Assembly (NCBI GenBank): GCA_005884765.1
Contig: VAZV01000162.1
Span: forward strand, 1-35,855
From: Alphaproteobacteria bacterium
Lineage (GTDB): Bacteria; Pseudomonadota; Alphaproteobacteria; Rhizobiales; Xanthobacteraceae
Direction of reading: 5' to 3'
DNA: 35,855 nt
The position numbers were made by a program, and so were the translations under genes. Every line of letters starts with the position of its first letter. The stretch's first letter is position 1. Shown in pieces: positions 7,736 to 16,271 of the stretch. The notes below the pieces were generated by a model. It was not told the origin of the DNA. It searched no databases and was given only the letters and a program-made list of their open reading frames with translations.

Positions 7736-7757
7736 CGCGGGCCGGTTTCGGCCCGCG
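7736..7757 (+). promoter_or_regulatory. Leader hairpin upstream of rpsD
   Basis: CGCGGGCC and GGCCCGCG form a perfect 8-bp stem around a 6-nt loop shortly after the predicted rpsD transcription start. No T-run follows. S4 represses its own operon in other bacteria by binding leader RNA, so an autoregulatory role is possible but unproven. Confidence 0.4.
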
Positions 7758-7883
7758 ATGCGTTTCGCGACCCGTGGTCTTTAACCCTTCAAGCTTTGGG
7801 GCTGGACCTGTCGGCTTTGAGGGGAAATCCCTTGAGCACAGGAGGGCGCGTTTCCTCAACCCATCAGAACCAACGAGGACGCG

Positions 7884-8501
7884 ATGACTAAGCGCAGTGA
7901 GGCGAAATACAAGATCGATCGCCGTATGGGCCAGAATATCTGGGGCCGCCCGAAGAGCCCGGTGAACCGCAGGGAATACGGCCCCGGCCAGCACGGCCAG
8001 CGCCGCAAGGGAAAACTCTCCGACTTCGGCGTGCAGCTCCGCGCCAAGCAGAAGCTTAAAGGTTATTACGCCAACATCAGCGAGCGCCAGTTCCACGGCA
8101 TCTATGTGGAGGCGAGCCGGCTGAAGGGCGATACAGGTGAAAACCTGATCGGCCTGTTGGAGCGCCGCCTCGACACCGTGGTATTCCGCGCCAAGTTCGT
8201 GGCCACCATGTTCGCCGCGCGCCAGTTCATCAATCACGGCCACGTCAAGGTGAACGGCCGCCGCGTCAATATCGCAAGCTATCAGCTCAAGGTCGGCGAC
8301 CTCGTCGAGGTCAAGGAATCCTCCAAACAGCTCACCCATGTGCTGGAAGCCACTCAACTCCCCGAACGTGACGTGCCCGACTTCCTCGAAGTCGATCACT
8401 CCAAGATGACGACAAAGTTCGTGCGGGTACCAGCGCTGTCAGACGTGCCGTTTGCGGTGCAAATGGAGCCGCATCTGATCGTCGAATTCTATTCGCGCTG
8501 A
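7884..8501 (+). CDS. rpsD: 30S ribosomal protein S4
   Basis: Primary 16S rRNA-binding protein that nucleates the 30S body and contributes to decoding accuracy. The product has 205 residues, full length for the alphaproteobacterial form. The N-terminal region starts [20 protein letters not shown] and carries the basic [15 protein letters not shown] loop. The S4 RNA-binding fold follows in the middle ([34 protein letters not shown]). The N-terminal zinc-type Cys residues of some S4 proteins are absent. It stands alone with its own promoter rather than in an alpha operon, as is usual in this group. Start chosen for the family N-terminus, with GAGGA 4 nt before the ATG. Confidence 0.98.
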   Translation: MTKRSEAKYKIDRRMGQNIWGRPKSPVNRREYGPGQHGQRRKGKLSDFGVQLRAKQKLKGYYANISERQFHGIYVEASRLKGDTGENLIGLLERRLDTVVFRAKFVATMFAARQFINHGHVKVNGRRVNIASYQLKVGDLVEVKESSKQLTHVLEATQLPERDVPDFLEVDHSKMTTKFVRVPALSDVPFAVQMEPHLIVEFYSR

Positions 8502-8544
8502 TCAGCCGGCATGTTGTGACGTGGTGAGCACAGAGAACCTCGCC

Positions 8545-9612
8545 ATGCACTACACCCCTTCCCCGCGCGACCCGAACGCGCCGCCGGTGCGCATCAACCT
8601 GTTGTCGGACACGCAGACGCGCCCGACAGCGGCGATGCGGGAGGCGATGGCGCGCGCCGAGGTCGGCGACGAACAGATCGGCGACGACCCGAGCGTGAAC
8701 CTGTTGTGCGAGCGTGTCGCCGATCTCCTGGGCAAAGAAGCCGCCGTCTTCATGCCTTCCGGCACCATGTGCAACGTCGCGGCGACATTGGTGCATTGCC
8801 GGCCGGGCGACGAGATCTTGGCGCACGAGACCGCGCATATCATCGCGCGCGAAGGTGGCGCCCATGCCGCGCTCGGCGGTTTCCAGATTACGCCGCTGCG
8901 CGGCGCCGACGGGCAGTTTTCGCCCGACACCTTGCGCAAGGCGCTGCATCCACGCACGCGCTATCAGCCGCCGCAAGTCCTGGTCAGCGTCGAACAAACC
9001 GCCAATATTGGCGGCGGCACGATCTGGAAGAAGGCCGCGCTCAACGAGATCGTGCAAATCGCCATCGCGGCCGGACTTGCAACCCACATGGACGGCGCGC
9101 GGCTGCTCAATGCCTGCGTCGCCACAGGCATAGCCGCCCGCGACATGGCGGCGGGTTGGGATTCCGCCTGGATCGATTTTTCCAAGGGACTGGGCGCGCC
9201 GATCGGCGGCGTGATCGCAGGCTCGCGCGAATTCGTCGACCAGGTCTGGCGCTGGAAGCAGCGGCTCGGCGGCTCGATGCGCCAGGCCGGGATTTGCGCT
9301 GCCGCCTGCACGTTTGCGCTCGACCACCACGTCGACCGGCTCGCCGACGATCACGCCAACGCGCGTGCGCTGGCGCGCGGGCTCGCGCAGATCACCGGCA
9401 TCGAGGTGCAAGAGCCCGAAACCAACCTGGTGTTCTTCAAGCCTGATGGCGCCGGCATCACCGGCGAAAAAATGGTTGCGGCCTTGCGAGAGCGCGGCGT
9501 TCTGCTCGCCGTGATGGACGGCCGCATCCGCGCCTGTACCCATCTCGACGTGACGGCCAGCATGATCGGCGAGACGGTCGCGCTGGTGCGCGAGATCGTG
9601 CGCGGGGCGTAG
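8545..9612 (+). CDS. ltaE: Low-specificity L-threonine aldolase
   Basis: PLP enzyme that cleaves L-threonine or L-allo-threonine to glycine and acetaldehyde (beta-eliminating lyase superfamily, PF01212). The 355-residue product shows INLLSDTQTRPT at the N-terminus, EVGDEQIGDDPSVN, AVFMPSGTMCN, the PLP-binding HMDGARLLNA (Asp182) and the Schiff-base lysine Lys214 in WIDFSKGLGAPIGG. The ATG at 8545 fits the family N-terminus; GTG codons at 8521 and 8524 are alternatives, and the ribosome binding site is weak for all. It ends 3 nt before the stop of the opposing serine hydrolase, so the two genes converge with no room for separate terminators. Confidence 0.9.
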   Translation: MHYTPSPRDPNAPPVRINLLSDTQTRPTAAMREAMARAEVGDEQIGDDPSVNLLCERVADLLGKEAAVFMPSGTMCNVAATLVHCRPGDEILAHETAHIIAREGGAHAALGGFQITPLRGADGQFSPDTLRKALHPRTRYQPPQVLVSVEQTANIGGGTIWKKAALNEIVQIAIAAGLATHMDGARLLNACVATGIAARDMAAGWDSAWIDFSKGLGAPIGGVIAGSREFVDQVWRWKQRLGGSMRQAGICAAACTFALDHHVDRLADDHANARALARGLAQITGIEVQEPETNLVFFKPDGAGITGEKMVAALRERGVLLAVMDGRIRACTHLDVTASMIGETVALVREIVRGA

Positions 9613-9615
9613 CCG

Positions 9616-10920
9616 TCACTTTTGCAGCGCCTGATAGATCAGCGTCTTCAACTCCAGTTGAATCCGTCCGCGCTGCGAAGGGGTTTGCACCATGAAGATC
9701 ACGAACATGTCGTCGGCGGGGTCGATGAAGAAGAACGTGCCGCCAACGCCATCCCAGCGATATTCGCCAAGCGGCCATGACGTGTTCGGCGGCACCGAAG
9801 TGCGCACGGCAAAGCCAAGACCGAAACCGCTGTTGGCGCCCGGAAAATAGAACTGGTCGCGGGCGATTTTCGTTTCAGGGCCGATGTGGTCCGATGTCAT
9901 CAATGCGACCGTCTCGGCCTTCAAATAGCGCCTGCCGTCGAGCGCGCCGCCGTTCAAGAGCATCTGCGCGAAGCGCGCGTAGTCGCCGATGGTCCCGACC
10001 ATGCCGGCGCCGCCGGATTCCCAGCGCCTGGGCTCCATCGGGTCCCTGATGCCGGCAACAGGCGCAACAAGGCGATCGTTCGGCATGGGTTCTGCAATCA
10101 ACGGGCGCTTTGCCGCATCCGCGACGTAAAACGCGGTATCTCGCATCCCCAAGGGATCGAGCAGCCGCTCCTTGTCGAACTGGAACAGCGATTTTCCGGA
10201 GGCTACCTCGATGACCCGGCCGAGCACATCGGTGGAATGGCCATAGTCCCATCGCGTGCCCGGCTGTTCGGCGAGCGGAAGCTTCGCGATGCGCCCGACG
10301 AACTCGGCGTTGTCAAAATCGCCGTTGAAGAGGCCGACACTGGCATAGCGCTTCCGCACGGGGCTATCGCCATAAAAGCCATAAGTGAGACCGGAGGTGT
10401 GGCGCAGCAGGTCCTCGATGGTGATCGGCCGGTCGACCGGCTCAAGCCTGAGTGCGAGCTCGCCGGTTGGGTCGAGCTTTTCGACGCCGACCTTCACATC
10501 GGCAAAGGCGGGAATGTATTTTGAGACGGGATCGCCGAGAGCGAGCTTGCCATCCTCCACCAGCATCATTGCGGCGACTGATGTAATCGGCTTCGACATC
10601 GAATAAAGCCGGAAGATCGTGTCGTCGGTCATCGGCAATCTGGTCGCGACGTCGCGCACGCCGAATTTTTCGAAATAGACGGGTTTGCCATGCTGCTGGA
10701 TCAGCACGATGGCGCCCGGGATATTGCCGCTTGCGATCTCGTTCTTGATGTAGTCGCCGACCCTGTCGAGCCCGGCGTGCGAAAAACTCCGCGACGCCGG
10801 GGCCGCCGGTTCTGCGCCGACCTCGTGCGGGGCTCCGACGATGATCGCCCCGACCAGACCCGCAATCGCCGCCGCAGCCCAGAGCCTTAACGCGGCGCCG
10901 TCAGTTCTCCGTGGCTTCAT
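9616..10920 (-). CDS. Serine hydrolase, beta-lactamase class C family
   Basis: A 434-residue exported serine hydrolase of the Beta-lactamase family (PF00144), which includes esterases and D-aminopeptidases as well as class C beta-lactamases. An N-terminal hydrophobic segment ([18 protein letters not shown]) ends near VGAEPA and looks like a signal peptide. The nucleophile motif SxxK is Ser107-Met-Ser-Lys110, and the second motif is Tyr226 in DYGHST. The family landmarks [11 protein letters not shown] and [20 protein letters not shown] are present. An esterase-like role is more likely than antibiotic resistance, but substrate and activity are unproven. Its start overlaps by 20 nt the end of a broken tandem copy. 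Confidence 0.88.
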   Translation of the reverse strand: MKPRRTDGAALRLWAAAAIAGLVGAIIVGAPHEVGAEPAAPASRSFSHAGLDRVGDYIKNEIASGNIPGAIVLIQQHGKPVYFEKFGVRDVATRLPMTDDTIFRLYSMSKPITSVAAMMLVEDGKLALGDPVSKYIPAFADVKVGVEKLDPTGELALRLEPVDRPITIEDLLRHTSGLTYGFYGDSPVRKRYASVGLFNGDFDNAEFVGRIAKLPLAEQPGTRWDYGHSTDVLGRVIEVASGKSLFQFDKERLLDPLGMRDTAFYVADAAKRPLIAEPMPNDRLVAPVAGIRDPMEPRRWESGGAGMVGTIGDYARFAQMLLNGGALDGRRYLKAETVALMTSDHIGPETKIARDQFYFPGANSGFGLGFAVRTSVPPNTSWPLGEYRWDGVGGTFFFIDPADDMFVIFMVQTPSQRGRIQLELKTLIYQALQK

Positions 10921-11545
10921 AGATCAGCTGCTTGACGGTCTTCTGGATGCGCTGCCGTTCCGACGGCGTCTGCTGCAGCAGCACGAAGAAACATGTCCTG
11001 CGTGCGGTCGACGACGAAGTAGCAGCCGCTGGCGCCGTCCCATTTGAGTTCGCCGAGCGAGCCCGGGGGCGGCGGCTTGGCATTGCCCGGATCAGTGACG
11101 TAGAACGTGGTATCGGTCATGCCGAGCGGATCGAGCAGATTGTCCTTTTCGTATTGCAGCAACGATTTTCCAGAAGCGACCTCGATGACACGGCCGAGGA
11201 TGTCGGTCGACTGGCCGTAATCCCACAGCGTTCCCGGTTGCTCCTGTAGCGGAAGCTGCGCGATGCGCTCGGCGAATTCGGCGTTGTCGAAATCGCCGTC
11301 ATAGATCTTGGCGTTGCCATAGGCTTTACGAACCATGCTGTCGCCATAGAAGCCGTAGGTGATGCCCGAGGTCTGGGTCATCAGGTCAAAGATCGTGAGC
11401 CAGCGCTTGAGCGGCTCGAGCTCGAGAACCTTCTCGCCGTTCTCAGCCTTCTTCTCGACCCCGACCTTGGCGGCGGCAAAGGGCGGAATGTAGACCGCCA
11501 CCGGATCGTCGACCTTGATCCTGTGCTGCTCGATCCGCGAAGATC
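10901..11545 (-). pseudogene. Broken tandem copy of the serine hydrolase
   Basis: This stretch is homologous to the intact gene just downstream (shared [44 protein letters not shown] and [19 protein letters not shown]). It carries three lesions. The first 120 or so residues, including SxxK, are missing, with homology starting at [14 protein letters not shown] next to the macro gene. About 100 residues are deleted between [10 protein letters not shown] and LGELKWDG. A frameshift near 10990-11000 separates RTQDMF from the true end, [20 protein letters not shown]. The open frame running on to 11864 is an artefact of the macro gene's other strand frame. It cannot be active. Confidence 0.85.
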
Positions 11546-11559
11546 GGCAGAGCGCCGGC

Positions 11560-12108
11560 TCAGTCGGCACAAGAGGTGCCGAAACTTGCCATCGCCTGTT
11601 CGTGCAGTGCGGCGCTGGCGTCCGAGAAGCAGCAGAAGATGACGCGCTTAAGCGTCGGCGCCGTCTGCAACGCCCCAACCGTGGTCGCGACCGCGATGCC
11701 AGCCGCGCGATCGGCGGGAAAATGGTAGATGCCAGTTGAGATGGCGGGAAAGGCGACCGACGCAAGGCGGTGCTCCGCACAGAGCCCGATCGCGCTGGCA
11801 TAGCACGAGGCGAGCAACTCATCCTCGCCGTGGCTGCCGCCATGCCACATCGGTCCAACGGCATGGATCACATGCTTTGCCCGCAGACGATATCCGCGTG
11901 TGATCTTGGCATCGCCGGTGGCGCAGCCATTCAGCGTGCGGCATTCTTCTTTTAGCTCAGGTCCGGCCGCGCGGTGGATTGCGCCATCGACGCCGCCACC
12001 GCCCAACAGCGACGTATTGGCGGCGTTGACAAGGGCGTCGACGTTCAGTGTGGTGATGTCACCGACGACGACTTCCAGGCGCGCTTCGCCTACCTGGCGC
12101 GCGGCCAA
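11560..12108 (-). CDS. Macro domain protein, ADP-ribosyl/OAADPr deacetylase type
   Basis: A 182-residue single macro domain of the YmdB/MacroD type, which hydrolyses O-acetyl-ADP-ribose and can remove ADP-ribose from acidic side chains. Visible motifs are [20 protein letters not shown], the catalytic-loop [16 protein letters not shown], and the second phosphate-binding loop [10 protein letters not shown]. The frame begins with TTG at 12108, 3 nt after the grxD stop, with no clear Shine-Dalgarno sequence and no ATG near the domain start. Translation is probably coupled to grxD. Downstream it abuts the truncated serine hydrolase remnant. The domain call is firm. The biological target is unknown. 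Confidence 0.9.
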   Translation of the reverse strand: MAARQVGEARLEVVVGDITTLNVDALVNAANTSLLGGGGVDGAIHRAAGPELKEECRTLNGCATGDAKITRGYRLRAKHVIHAVGPMWHGGSHGEDELLASCYASAIGLCAEHRLASVAFPAISTGIYHFPADRAAGIAVATTVGALQTAPTLKRVIFCCFSDASAALHEQAMASFGTSCAD

Positions 12109-12111
12109 GGC

Positions 12112-12444
12112 TCAGGCGGCCGCGTTGACCGCCACGCCCTTGTCGGCAAACAGCTGCTGCAATTCGCCGGCCTGGAACATCTCGCGAATAATGTCGCAGC
12201 CGCCGACGAACTCGCCCTTGACATAGAGCTGCGGAATTGTCGGCCAGTTCGAATAGGTCTTGATGCCGTTGCGCAGTTCGGCCGATTCAAGAACGTTCAG
12301 GCCCTTGTAGCCTACCCCGACGTGATCGAGGATCTGCACCACCTGGCCGGAAAAGCCGCATTGCGGAAACTGCGGCGTACCCTTCATGAACAGCACGACG
12401 TCGTTCGACTTCACTTCGTTGTCGATGAATTGCTCGATGCTCAT
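12112..12444 (-). CDS. grxD: Monothiol glutaredoxin, CGFS type
   Basis: A 110-residue Grx4-type protein that carries and delivers [2Fe-2S] clusters and pairs with BolA proteins in iron homeostasis. The CGFS active site is at residues 29-32 (FPQCGFSG), preceded by FMKGTP. The glutathione-binding WPTIPQLYV and GGCDII are present. The ATG at 12444 ([11 protein letters not shown]) is chosen because it matches the family N-terminus and has AAGGAA upstream; the open frame extends to 12489 without support. The macro gene follows after 3 nt. Its usual partner, bolA, is on the same strand about 3.8 kb upstream, separated here by ergothioneine genes and ltrA. Confidence 0.95.
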   Translation of the reverse strand: MSIEQFIDNEVKSNDVVLFMKGTPQFPQCGFSGQVVQILDHVGVGYKGLNVLESAELRNGIKTYSNWPTIPQLYVKGEFVGGCDIIREMFQAGELQQLFADKGVAVNAAA

Positions 12445-12484
12445 ATCCATTTCCTTTTGGGGCATGGCCCCCTCGTCCTCAAAC

Positions 12485-12506
12485 GGCAAACCCCCTGCGG
12501 TTTGCC
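12485..12506. repeat. 8-bp stem-loop upstream of grxD
   Basis: GGCAAACC and GGTTTGCC pair perfectly around a 6-nt loop, about 40 nt upstream of the grxD start and probably in its leader. It is followed on the plus strand by the 14-bp palindrome GCGGGCCGGCCCGC near 12512. It could be a leader structure or a piece of an interspersed repeat. Confidence 0.4.
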
Positions 12507-12539
12507 TTCGCGGGCCGGCCCGCCCCTTTGTAACCCGAT

Positions 12540-12557
12540 ACTACGTATATATGTAGT
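12540..12557. promoter_or_regulatory. 18-bp palindrome between grxD and egtB
   Basis: ACTAC-GTATATAT-GTAGT is an 18-bp palindrome with one mismatched pair, in an AT-rich island within a high-GC divergent intergenic region. This is the pattern of a dimeric repressor operator (MarR, ArsR or TetR type). It lies about 95 nt from the grxD start and about 250 nt from the egtB start. No cognate regulator gene is adjacent. Confidence 0.4.
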
Positions 12558-12723
12558 CCAAACCGTTGTGCATCCAAAGCAAAATGGCGTGTAGCTGGCA
12601 TGCACAGGTGCTGATCCGCCGCACTCCGGAAGCGCCGATCCATAGTCTGACGGTACCAATATCATAGGTCCGGGAGACTTTTTTCTCGCTAGGGAACCCC
12701 TATCTAGGACAGGCTGCCCGTTA

Positions 12724-12748
12724 GGAACCAGTTCGCCAGCGCAATGTT
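12724..12748 (+). promoter_or_regulatory. EcfG-like promoter of egtB
   Basis: GGAAC at 12724-12728, a 16-nt spacer, then TGTT at 12745-12748, one base from the known EcfG consensus GGAAC-N16/17-CGTT. The -35 side, TAGGAACCAGTT, is identical to that of the DUF1328 promoter candidate at 17303-17327. A start near 12755 would give egtB a 50-nt leader and exclude the ATG at 12744. Confidence 0.4.
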
Positions 12749-12805
12749 CTCTTCCCTGACCGGAGACACCCAGCGCAATGTTCTTTTCCCTCAACTGGAG
12801 ACACC
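12736..12805 (+). repeat. 35-bp tandem duplication in the egtB leader
   Basis: Two adjacent copies (12736-12770 and 12771-12805) of a 35-bp unit, CAGCGCAATGTTCT followed by CTTCCCT-type sequence and GGAGACACC. They differ at only a few positions. Each carries an ATG and a GGAG; the second GGAG serves as the ribosome binding site for the GTG at 12807. Confidence 0.8.
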
Positions 12806-12806
12806 A

Positions 12807-14060
12807 GTGACGAAACCAGCTTCCGCTGCGGCTGCCCTCGCCTCCCCCCATCCGTCACTTTTTTCCGATTCCTCCGGCCTCGCGCAGGGTCTGGTGGAAG
12901 CGTTTCTCGCCGTCCGGGGCGAGACCGAACGGCGCGCCGCGCCGTTGTCGCCAGAGGATCAGTTGATCCAGTCGATGCCGGACGCGAGCCCGGCGAAATG
13001 GCACCGCGCCCATACCACCTGGTTCTTCGAGCAATTCCTGCTCGGCGAGCACTGCGCGGACTACAAGCCGTTTCACCCCGATTACGCCTTCCTGTTTAAT
13101 TCCTACTATGTCAGCGCCGGCCCGCGGCACGCCCGCCATCGGCGCGGCGACCTGACCCGGCCAGGTGCCGAGGAAATCACCGCCTACCGCCGTTACGTCG
13201 ACGCAGCCGTGGTGAAATTCTTCCACGAGGCGACGGAGGATCAGTTGCGGACGATTGCGCCGCTGGTCGAGGTCGGCCTCAATCACGAACAGCAACATCA
13301 GGAATTGATGCTGACCGACATCCTGCACGCCTTCGCGCAGAACCCGATTTCGCCGGCATACGACGAGGCATGGCGCTTCCCCGTTTCGACGCCCGCGCGC
13401 GATGCGAGGGTCACGCTGAACGAGGGCATCCACACCATCGGTCACACCGACGACGGCTTCCATTTCGACAATGAGAAGCCGGCGCACCGGGCGCTGGTCG
13501 GGCCGGTCGAGCTTAACCGCAACCTCGTCACCAACGCCGAGTGGCTCGCCTTCATGAACGACGGCGGCTACGCGACGCCGACCCTGTGGCTGATGGACGG
13601 CTTTGCGGTCGTCTGCAATGAAGAATGGAAGGCGCCGGGTTACTGGCGCGAGATATCAGGACAATGGCACATCATGACGCTCGGCGGTTTGCGGCCGATC
13701 GATCCCGACGCGCCGGTCTGCCACGTCAGCTATTACGAGGCGGATGCCTTTGCGCGCTGGAGCGGCAAACATCTACCGACCGAGATGGAATGGGAAGTCG
13801 CCGCGCGCGCGGGCCATCTCAACGACGCCTTCGGCATCGTCTGGCAATGGACCCGCAGCGCGTACGCGCCCTATCCCGGCTATCGCGCCATCGAAGGCGC
13901 GCTCGGCGAATACAACGGCAAGTTCATGGTTAATCAGCTTGTGCTGCGCGGCTCGTCGCTTGCAACTCCCTTAGGCCACAGCCGTATCACTTATCGTAAT
14001 TTCTTCTACCCCCATCATCGCTGGCAATTTACAGGATTGCGCCTCGCCGACTACGCCTGA
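12807..14060 (+). CDS. egtB: Ergothioneine biosynthesis protein EgtB
   Basis: Non-heme-iron sulfoxide synthase that joins hercynine to a thiol donor (gamma-Glu-Cys or Cys) with oxygen in ergothioneine synthesis. The 417-residue product has an N-terminal DinB-like four-helix domain with the likely iron ligands His66 or His69 (WHRAHTTWFFEQF) and His160 and His164 (NHEQQHQELM). A C-terminal formylglycine-generating-enzyme-type domain follows (TNAEWLAFMNDGGY, GKHLPTEMEWEVAAR, VLRGSS, ITYRNFFYPHHRWQFTGLRL). The GTG at 12807 with GGAG 8 nt upstream is preferred over the ATG at 12744, whose 21 extra codons come from a tandem duplication. egtD follows after 47 nt. No egtA, egtC or egtE is in view. 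Confidence 0.93.
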   Translation: MTKPASAAAALASPHPSLFSDSSGLAQGLVEAFLAVRGETERRAAPLSPEDQLIQSMPDASPAKWHRAHTTWFFEQFLLGEHCADYKPFHPDYAFLFNSYYVSAGPRHARHRRGDLTRPGAEEITAYRRYVDAAVVKFFHEATEDQLRTIAPLVEVGLNHEQQHQELMLTDILHAFAQNPISPAYDEAWRFPVSTPARDARVTLNEGIHTIGHTDDGFHFDNEKPAHRALVGPVELNRNLVTNAEWLAFMNDGGYATPTLWLMDGFAVVCNEEWKAPGYWREISGQWHIMTLGGLRPIDPDAPVCHVSYYEADAFARWSGKHLPTEMEWEVAARAGHLNDAFGIVWQWTRSAYAPYPGYRAIEGALGEYNGKFMVNQLVLRGSSLATPLGHSRITYRNFFYPHHRWQFTGLRLADYA

Positions 14061-14107
14061 CTTTCTCAAAAATCGCAGCGCGCACGAAGCGCGTTCAGGA
14101 GAGTATC

Positions 14108-15079
14108 ATGAATGTGCATGCCACCGCGTTGGCCGACGCGCACCTGCCCGATGAGCAGACTTCGGCCTTTGCCCGCGATGCGATCGACGATCTGTCGCAG
14201 CATCCCAAACGCCTGTCGCCGAAATATTTTTACGATGCGACCGGTTCGGAATTGTTCGAGGCTATCACGCGGCTGCCGGAATATTATCCGACCCGCACCG
14301 AGCTTTCGATCCTGAGGGATCGCGGCAGCGAGATCGCGGCCATCATCCCGAAAGGCGCAGCACTGGTTGAATTCGGCGCCGGCGCGACCACGAAAGTCCG
14401 GCTGCTGCTGCAAAACTGCACCGTCGGCGCCTATGTCCCGGTCGATATTTCCGGCGATTTCGTCCGGGCGCAGGCGGACGCGCTGCGCAAGGATTTTCCA
14501 GCCCTCTCGGTCTCTCCGGTGGCCGCGGATTTCACCGCGCCGTTCGCGCTTCCTGCCGCCATCGCCGGCCTGCCGAAGGTCGGATTCTTCCCCGGCTCGA
14601 CGCTTGGCAATTTCGAACCGCACGAGGCTTGCGCCTTCCTGCGCAGCGCCCGTGGCATCCTAGGTCACGGCGCGCAGATGATCATCGGTGTCGACCTGGA
14701 AAAAGACGAGCGCGTGCTCTACAACGCCTATAACGATGCCGCAGGGATCACCGCGCGCTTCAATCTCAATGTGCTCGTGCGCATCAATCGCGAACTCGGC
14801 GGCAACTTCGACCTCTCCGGCTTCACCCATCGCGCGATCTACAACCGCGAGCGCCATCGCATCGAGATGCACCTGATCAGCAAGAAACAGCAAGCCGTGC
14901 GCATGCTCGGCACCAGCTTCTCATTCCGTCCCGGCGAAAGCATTCACACCGAGAACAGCTATAAATACAGCATTGAACGCTTTGGCGCGCTGGCGCGCGG
15001 CGCGGGCTGGACGCCGCGGAATTCATGGACGGATCCGGCCGGCATGTTTTCGGTTCACGCGTTGGTGGCCTCGGACTGA
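14108..15079 (+). CDS. egtD: L-histidine N-alpha-methyltransferase EgtD
   Basis: Transfers three methyl groups from S-adenosylmethionine to the alpha-amine of histidine, giving hercynine, the substrate of EgtB. The 323-residue product shows the family signature LSPKYFYDATGSELFEAITR followed by LPEYYPTRTE, a SAM-binding loop VEFGAGATTKVRLLL, PVDISGDF, FFPGSTLGNFEP and the C-terminal ENSYKYSIERF. Length is typical. AGGAGAG lies 4 nt before the ATG. It forms an operon with egtB. Its last 25 nt overlap the 3' end of the opposing ltrA gene. Two-gene egtBD sets are common outside actinobacteria, so later steps may use unlinked or general enzymes. Confidence 0.95.
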   Translation: MNVHATALADAHLPDEQTSAFARDAIDDLSQHPKRLSPKYFYDATGSELFEAITRLPEYYPTRTELSILRDRGSEIAAIIPKGAALVEFGAGATTKVRLLLQNCTVGAYVPVDISGDFVRAQADALRKDFPALSVSPVAADFTAPFALPAAIAGLPKVGFFPGSTLGNFEPHEACAFLRSARGILGHGAQMIIGVDLEKDERVLYNAYNDAAGITARFNLNVLVRINRELGGNFDLSGFTHRAIYNRERHRIEMHLISKKQQAVRMLGTSFSFRPGESIHTENSYKYSIERFGALARGAGWTPRNSWTDPAGMFSVHALVASD

Positions 15080-16254
15080 GCTTCCCGGCTCGACCGCAGC
15101 GACACCGATTCCCATACCGCGACGACGATCATGATCGCGGTAGTGAGGGCCGACAGCATGAGCGGCGACAGATCGCGGGCAAACCACATCAAAATGGCCA
15201 AGGCGATGATGCCGACGCCGTGGGAGAGCTGAAGAAAGCCGCGAATGGTCAGCTTGAACAGGATGGTCCCGATCAAAAACAGCGACGGCCCTCCGATCGC
15301 GGTCGAGATCGTCTTGAGATCCGAAGCTCCGTCCGGATGTTTCAGAACGAGTTCGTCGGCAACCGCCGACACGATGATGCCGGCCACGATCGGCAAATGC
15401 AGATAGGTATAGGCGAGCCGTGCCAGCCGCCCCGATTCGCTGGATTTCGAGATCAGTTCGGAGCCGGCCTCGGCGCCCTTGTGGAAATAAATCCACCACA
15501 TCGCAATGCTGGCGACGAAGGCCGAGAGGAATGCGCCGACAGCCTCGACGGTCCAGGTCAGATCGGCAAAGGTCACGCCGTTGACGACGATGGCTTCGCC
15601 GAGGGCAATGATGATGAAGCCGGCGCAACGCTCGGCCATGTGGCCGCCATCGACGGCCCATTCCTCGACCGTGGACCCACCATAGCGGGGGATCCAGAAG
15701 CGGGCCGCCGGGGAGACGTATTCGATCGCCAGCGCTACGGTCCACAGCACAAGCCTCGACTGTGCTTGCACGAAGCCACCAAGAATCCAGAATAGCGCTG
15801 ATACCGACAGCCAGACCAGGATGCGGATCGCGTTCCATCGCACCAGGGTCTGGTGTGGCGGGATCGATGCCAGCCAGAAAACGGTGCGGCCTACCTGCAT
15901 CGCCGCATAGGCGGTCGCGAACCAGAGACCACGAGCCTCGAATGCAGTGGGAATTGACATCGACAGCACGAGGCCGCCCAGCATCAGCAAGAACAGCAGG
16001 ATCCGGACCGGCGTGAGTTCGGGATTGAGCCAGTTGGTGATCCAGGCGGTGTAGACCCACACCCACCAGACCGCGAGCAACAGCAGGGTTACCTGGATGG
16101 CACCTGACGGCGTGAAGCGGCCGAGCAGCGTGTGCGAGATCTGCGTGATCGCGTAGACGAACACCAGGTCGAAAAACAGTTCGGCATAGGTGACGCGGTT
16201 GTGCTGATTCGGCGCCAGCAAACGGAACATCGCGCCGCGTGGATTGTCCGCCAT
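15055..16254 (-). CDS. ltrA: Low temperature requirement protein A (LtrA)
   Basis: A 399-residue polytopic membrane protein of the LtrA family (PF06772), named for a Listeria gene needed for growth in the cold; the molecular function is unknown. The N-terminal signature is RVTYAELFFDLVFVYAITQI, followed by about 11-12 hydrophobic segments and conserved elements such as HMAERCAGFIIIALGEAIV and FHKGAEAGSEL. It follows bolA by 17 nt on the same strand and is probably co-transcribed with it. The 3' end runs 25 nt into egtD. Whether it works with the ergothioneine genes is unknown; the association may be only positional. Confidence 0.88.
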   Translation of the reverse strand: MADNPRGAMFRLLAPNQHNRVTYAELFFDLVFVYAITQISHTLLGRFTPSGAIQVTLLLLAVWWVWVYTAWITNWLNPELTPVRILLFLLMLGGLVLSMSIPTAFEARGLWFATAYAAMQVGRTVFWLASIPPHQTLVRWNAIRILVWLSVSALFWILGGFVQAQSRLVLWTVALAIEYVSPAARFWIPRYGGSTVEEWAVDGGHMAERCAGFIIIALGEAIVVNGVTFADLTWTVEAVGAFLSAFVASIAMWWIYFHKGAEAGSELISKSSESGRLARLAYTYLHLPIVAGIIVSAVADELVLKHPDGASDLKTISTAIGGPSLFLIGTILFKLTIRGFLQLSHGVGIIALAILMWFARDLSPLMLSALTTAIMIVVAVWESVSLRSSREAQSEATNA

Positions 16255-16271
16255 GGCCGTGCCTGCCGGAG

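Noticed and set aside
7736..7757. Rho-independent terminator after the E2-like gene
   Set aside because: The hairpin lies downstream of the rpsD promoter and has no T-run, so a leader structure fits better.
8332..9543. 403-codon open frame on the minus strand
   Set aside because: Antisense to the threonine aldolase, whose PLP motifs are intact; no recognisable family in this frame.
9616..10920. Antibiotic-resistance beta-lactamase
   Set aside because: SxxK and Tyr motifs are shared with esterases and peptidases of the family; no AmpR-type regulator is present and the sequence looks esterase-like.
10917..11864. 315-residue single protein
   Set aside because: Its N-terminal third is the wrong frame of the macro gene. 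Only the part below 11545 is homologous to the serine hydrolase.
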